NCBI RefSeq assembly: GCF_013374995.1 | Contig: NZ_CP056030.1 | Coordinates: 3,008,501-3,072,500, forward strand | Direction: 5' to 3' | Length of the DNA: 64,000 bases | From: Pseudomonas eucalypticola | GTDB lineage: Bacteria > Pseudomonadota > Gammaproteobacteria > Pseudomonadales > Pseudomonadaceae | In this document: positions 62,543 through 64,000 of the stretch, piece by piece | Layout: each line of letters starts with the position of its first letter | Numbering within the stretch: the stretch's first letter is position 1 | Made by a program: the position numbers and the translations under genes | The notes under the pieces: model-generated | Databases searched by the model: none | The model's input: only the letters and a program-made list of their open reading frames with translations | What the model was told of the DNA's origin: nothing

Positions 62543-63688
62543 ATGAACAACTTTTACAAGCGCGCGGCCCTCGTGGGCGTGGCCCTCAGCAGCCTGGCCA
62601 GTGCCGTGGCCCAGGCCGACCAGGAAGTCCTGATCGGCCTGGCCGGGCCCTTGACCGGGCCGTCGGCCCGTATCGGCAAGGACCTGGAAAACGGTGCTCA
62701 ACTGGCCATCAGTGATGCCAACGCCAAGCACCCGACCCTCGGCGGCAAGCCGGTGACGTTCAAGCTGGTCAGCGAAGACGACCAATCGGACCCGCGCACC
62801 GCGGTCACCGTGGCCCAGCGCCTGGTGGATGCGGGCGTGGTGGGCGTGGTGGGCCATTGGAACACCGGCACCAGCATTCCGGCGGCGCGGGTTTACCATG
62901 ATGCCGGTATCGCCCAGGTGGCCCCGGTCGCCACTGGCCATGCCTACACCCAGCAGGGCTTCGACACCAGCTTCCGCATCATGGGCCACGACGATGACGG
63001 CGGCCAGGTTGCGGGCCAATACGCCTTGCAAACCCTCAAGGCCCAGCGCATCGCCGTCATCGACGACCGCACGGCCTTCGGCCAGGGCCTGGCCGACCAG
63101 TTCATCAAGGCCGTCGACGCCCATGGCGGCAAGGTGGTGGCCCGTGAGTACGTCGACGACAAGACCATCGACTTCAGCGCCGTGCTTACCACGATTCGCG
63201 CGCAGAACCCGGACCTGATCTTCTTTGGCGGCGTCGACTCCCAGGCCGCGCCCCTGGCCCGGCGCATCAAGCAGTTGGGCATCAAGGCTACCCTGATGGG
63301 CGCGGGTGGCTTCGTCAGCCAGACCTTCCTGCAACTGGCGCAGAACGATGGCGAGGGCGTGACTGCCCTGGAGCCGGGCCTGGCCGTGGCGCAGATGCCG
63401 GGCGGCCAGGCGTTCGAGGCGGCCTACCGCGCCCGCTTCAAGGCGCCCATCGAGCTGCACGCGCCCTTTGCCTATGACGGTGTGGGCGTGCTGATCGCCG
63501 CCATCGAAAAAGCGGACTCCACCGACCCGCAGCAGTACCTGCCGGCGCTGCGCGCCAGCCAGTATGCCGGGGTGACTGGCACCATCGCCTTCGATGCCCA
63601 GGGCAACCTGAAGAACCCATCGTTCACTGTGTACCAGGTCAAGGCCAACCAATGGCAGCCGGTCAGCGTGGTTCACGGCGGCCAGTAA
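62543..63688 (+). CDS. ABC transporter periplasmic binding protein (LivJ/LivK family)
   Basis: 381 residues. Signal peptide cut after residue 25 (AQA|DQE). LivJ-type fold with IGLAGPLTGPSARIGKDLENGAQLAI, GVVGHWNTGTSIPAARVYHDAGI, and FRIMGHDDDGGQVAGQYAL. An AGGAAA site precedes the ATG. It follows livF by 91 bp and precedes an ATC-hydrolase-type gene. The ligand may therefore be a thiazoline, carbamoyl or hydantoin-type amino acid derivative rather than leucine; inference from position only. Confidence 0.93.
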   Translation: MNNFYKRAALVGVALSSLASAVAQADQEVLIGLAGPLTGPSARIGKDLENGAQLAISDANAKHPTLGGKPVTFKLVSEDDQSDPRTAVTVAQRLVDAGVVGVVGHWNTGTSIPAARVYHDAGIAQVAPVATGHAYTQQGFDTSFRIMGHDDDGGQVAGQYALQTLKAQRIAVIDDRTAFGQGLADQFIKAVDAHGGKVVAREYVDDKTIDFSAVLTTIRAQNPDLIFFGGVDSQAAPLARRIKQLGIKATLMGAGGFVSQTFLQLAQNDGEGVTALEPGLAVAQMPGGQAFEAAYRARFKAPIELHAPFAYDGVGVLIAAIEKADSTDPQQYLPALRASQYAGVTGTIAFDAQGNLKNPSFTVYQVKANQWQPVSVVHGGQ

Positions 63689-63700
63689 ACATTTCATCAC

Positions 63701-63721
63701 GGCGCGGGCAGCCCCCGCGCC
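63701..63721 (+). other. Hairpin between the binding protein and ATC-hydrolase-type genes
   Basis: GGCGCGGG, 5-nt loop, CCCGCGCC: an 8-bp stem followed by TTCG, not by a T-run. It may stabilise the upstream mRNA or partly terminate, letting the binding protein be made in excess. Confidence 0.45.
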
Positions 63722-63739
63722 TTCGCAGGAGACACGCGC

Positions 63740-64000
63740 ATGAGCAGTCATGACGGTGAACTGGGCATTCTGGCCCGTCGGCGCATCGAAGCCGAAATCA
63801 TCAAGCCTATCTACGAGATCCTCGTCCGTGAGCATGGCAAGGCCCACGCCGCGGCAGTCATTGGCGAGGCGGTGGGCAACGCCGCCATCGAGGCCGGGCG
63901 CAGCTTCGCGGCCAAGGAAACCAAGGGCGCCGACCTGCAGAGCTTTGTCGAACTGCAGGTGCTGTGGGAGAAGGATGACGCCCTCAAGGTCGAGGTGATC
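63740..64000 (+). CDS. L-2-amino-thiazoline-4-carboxylic acid hydrolase family protein (partial)
   Basis: The first 87 residues are present and run off the right edge. The opening ELGILARRRIEAEIIKPIYEILVREHGKAHAAAVIGEAVGNAAIEAGR is the N-terminal signature of the ATC hydrolase family (AtcB in Pseudomonas opens the thiazoline ring to give N-carbamoyl-L-cysteine). An AGGAGA site precedes the ATG. It is downstream of and in line with the LivHMGF-type transporter, so uptake and hydrolysis of the same compound is plausible. The remainder of the protein is not visible. Confidence 0.8.
   Translation, partial: MSSHDGELGILARRRIEAEIIKPIYEILVREHGKAHAAAVIGEAVGNAAIEAGRSFAAKETKGADLQSFVELQVLWEKDDALKVEVI

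Overview
The window looks like chromosomal DNA of a Pseudomonas, probably from the P. putida/P. fluorescens part of the genus. It is GC-rich and densely coded. It carries Pseudomonas-type proteins (OprD and OprB-type porins, VanAB, PolB, MltA, AcuRI) and a genome-typical REP/BIME repeat. I see no rRNA, tRNA, transposase, integrase, prophage or CRISPR array. Species assignment is inference.

Layout. 1-8.9 kb: a lipoprotein (cut by the edge), a siderophore receptor behind a Fur-like box, a GlxA-type regulator divergent from a DJ-1/PfpI protein, LldD, a GT2 glycosyltransferase, and a ZnuD-like receptor behind a near-perfect Zur box. 9.1-18.6 kb: an aromatic catabolic locus with vanAB, an MFS importer, a XylR/DmpR-type sigma-54 activator, an outer-membrane porin, and an operon of DAD-like cupin, SDR and zinc alcohol dehydrogenase. 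Three promoters here (MFS, porin, cupin operon) have both a GG-N10-GC sigma-54 element and a TTGATCA-type activator site 65-90 bp upstream. Every transcript of the locus also carries an AANAANAA (Hfq/Crc) motif near its start codon. I infer a route in which an aryl diol or ketone is oxidised to an aryl hydroxymethyl ketone, cleaved to vanillate plus formate, and demethylated by VanAB.

18.7-26.2 kb: a GNAT protein, a WbqC protein, then a TetR regulator with a perfect 24-bp palindrome in front of a second degradative unit (NicC-like flavin monooxygenase, Rieske oxygenase, orphan NMT1-type binding protein, OprD porin). 26.4-36 kb: a triple-PAS hybrid histidine kinase, several small proteins, a free-standing homologue of EF-Tu domains II-III without a GTPase domain, an Fe/2OG oxygenase and topoisomerase III. 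36-43.5 kb: a TetR/MFS efflux pair with three operator copies, FUSC exporter, modABC behind a ModE-like box, and acuR/acuI with paired operators. 43.5-54.7 kb: CBS protein, MltA, DNA polymerase II, a REP array with a 244-bp higher-order period, RNase T2, a PLD-fold protein, a MocR regulator, and a ParD-like/Map operon. 54.8-64 kb: an AprAB/AsfAB-like ferredoxin-flavoprotein pair, an aldo/keto reductase, and a LysR-controlled LivHMGF-type ABC transporter followed by an ATC-hydrolase-family gene cut by the right edge.

The strongest leads are the sigma-54/Crc-controlled cupin-SDR-ADH-VanAB locus and the G-domain-less EF-Tu-like protein.
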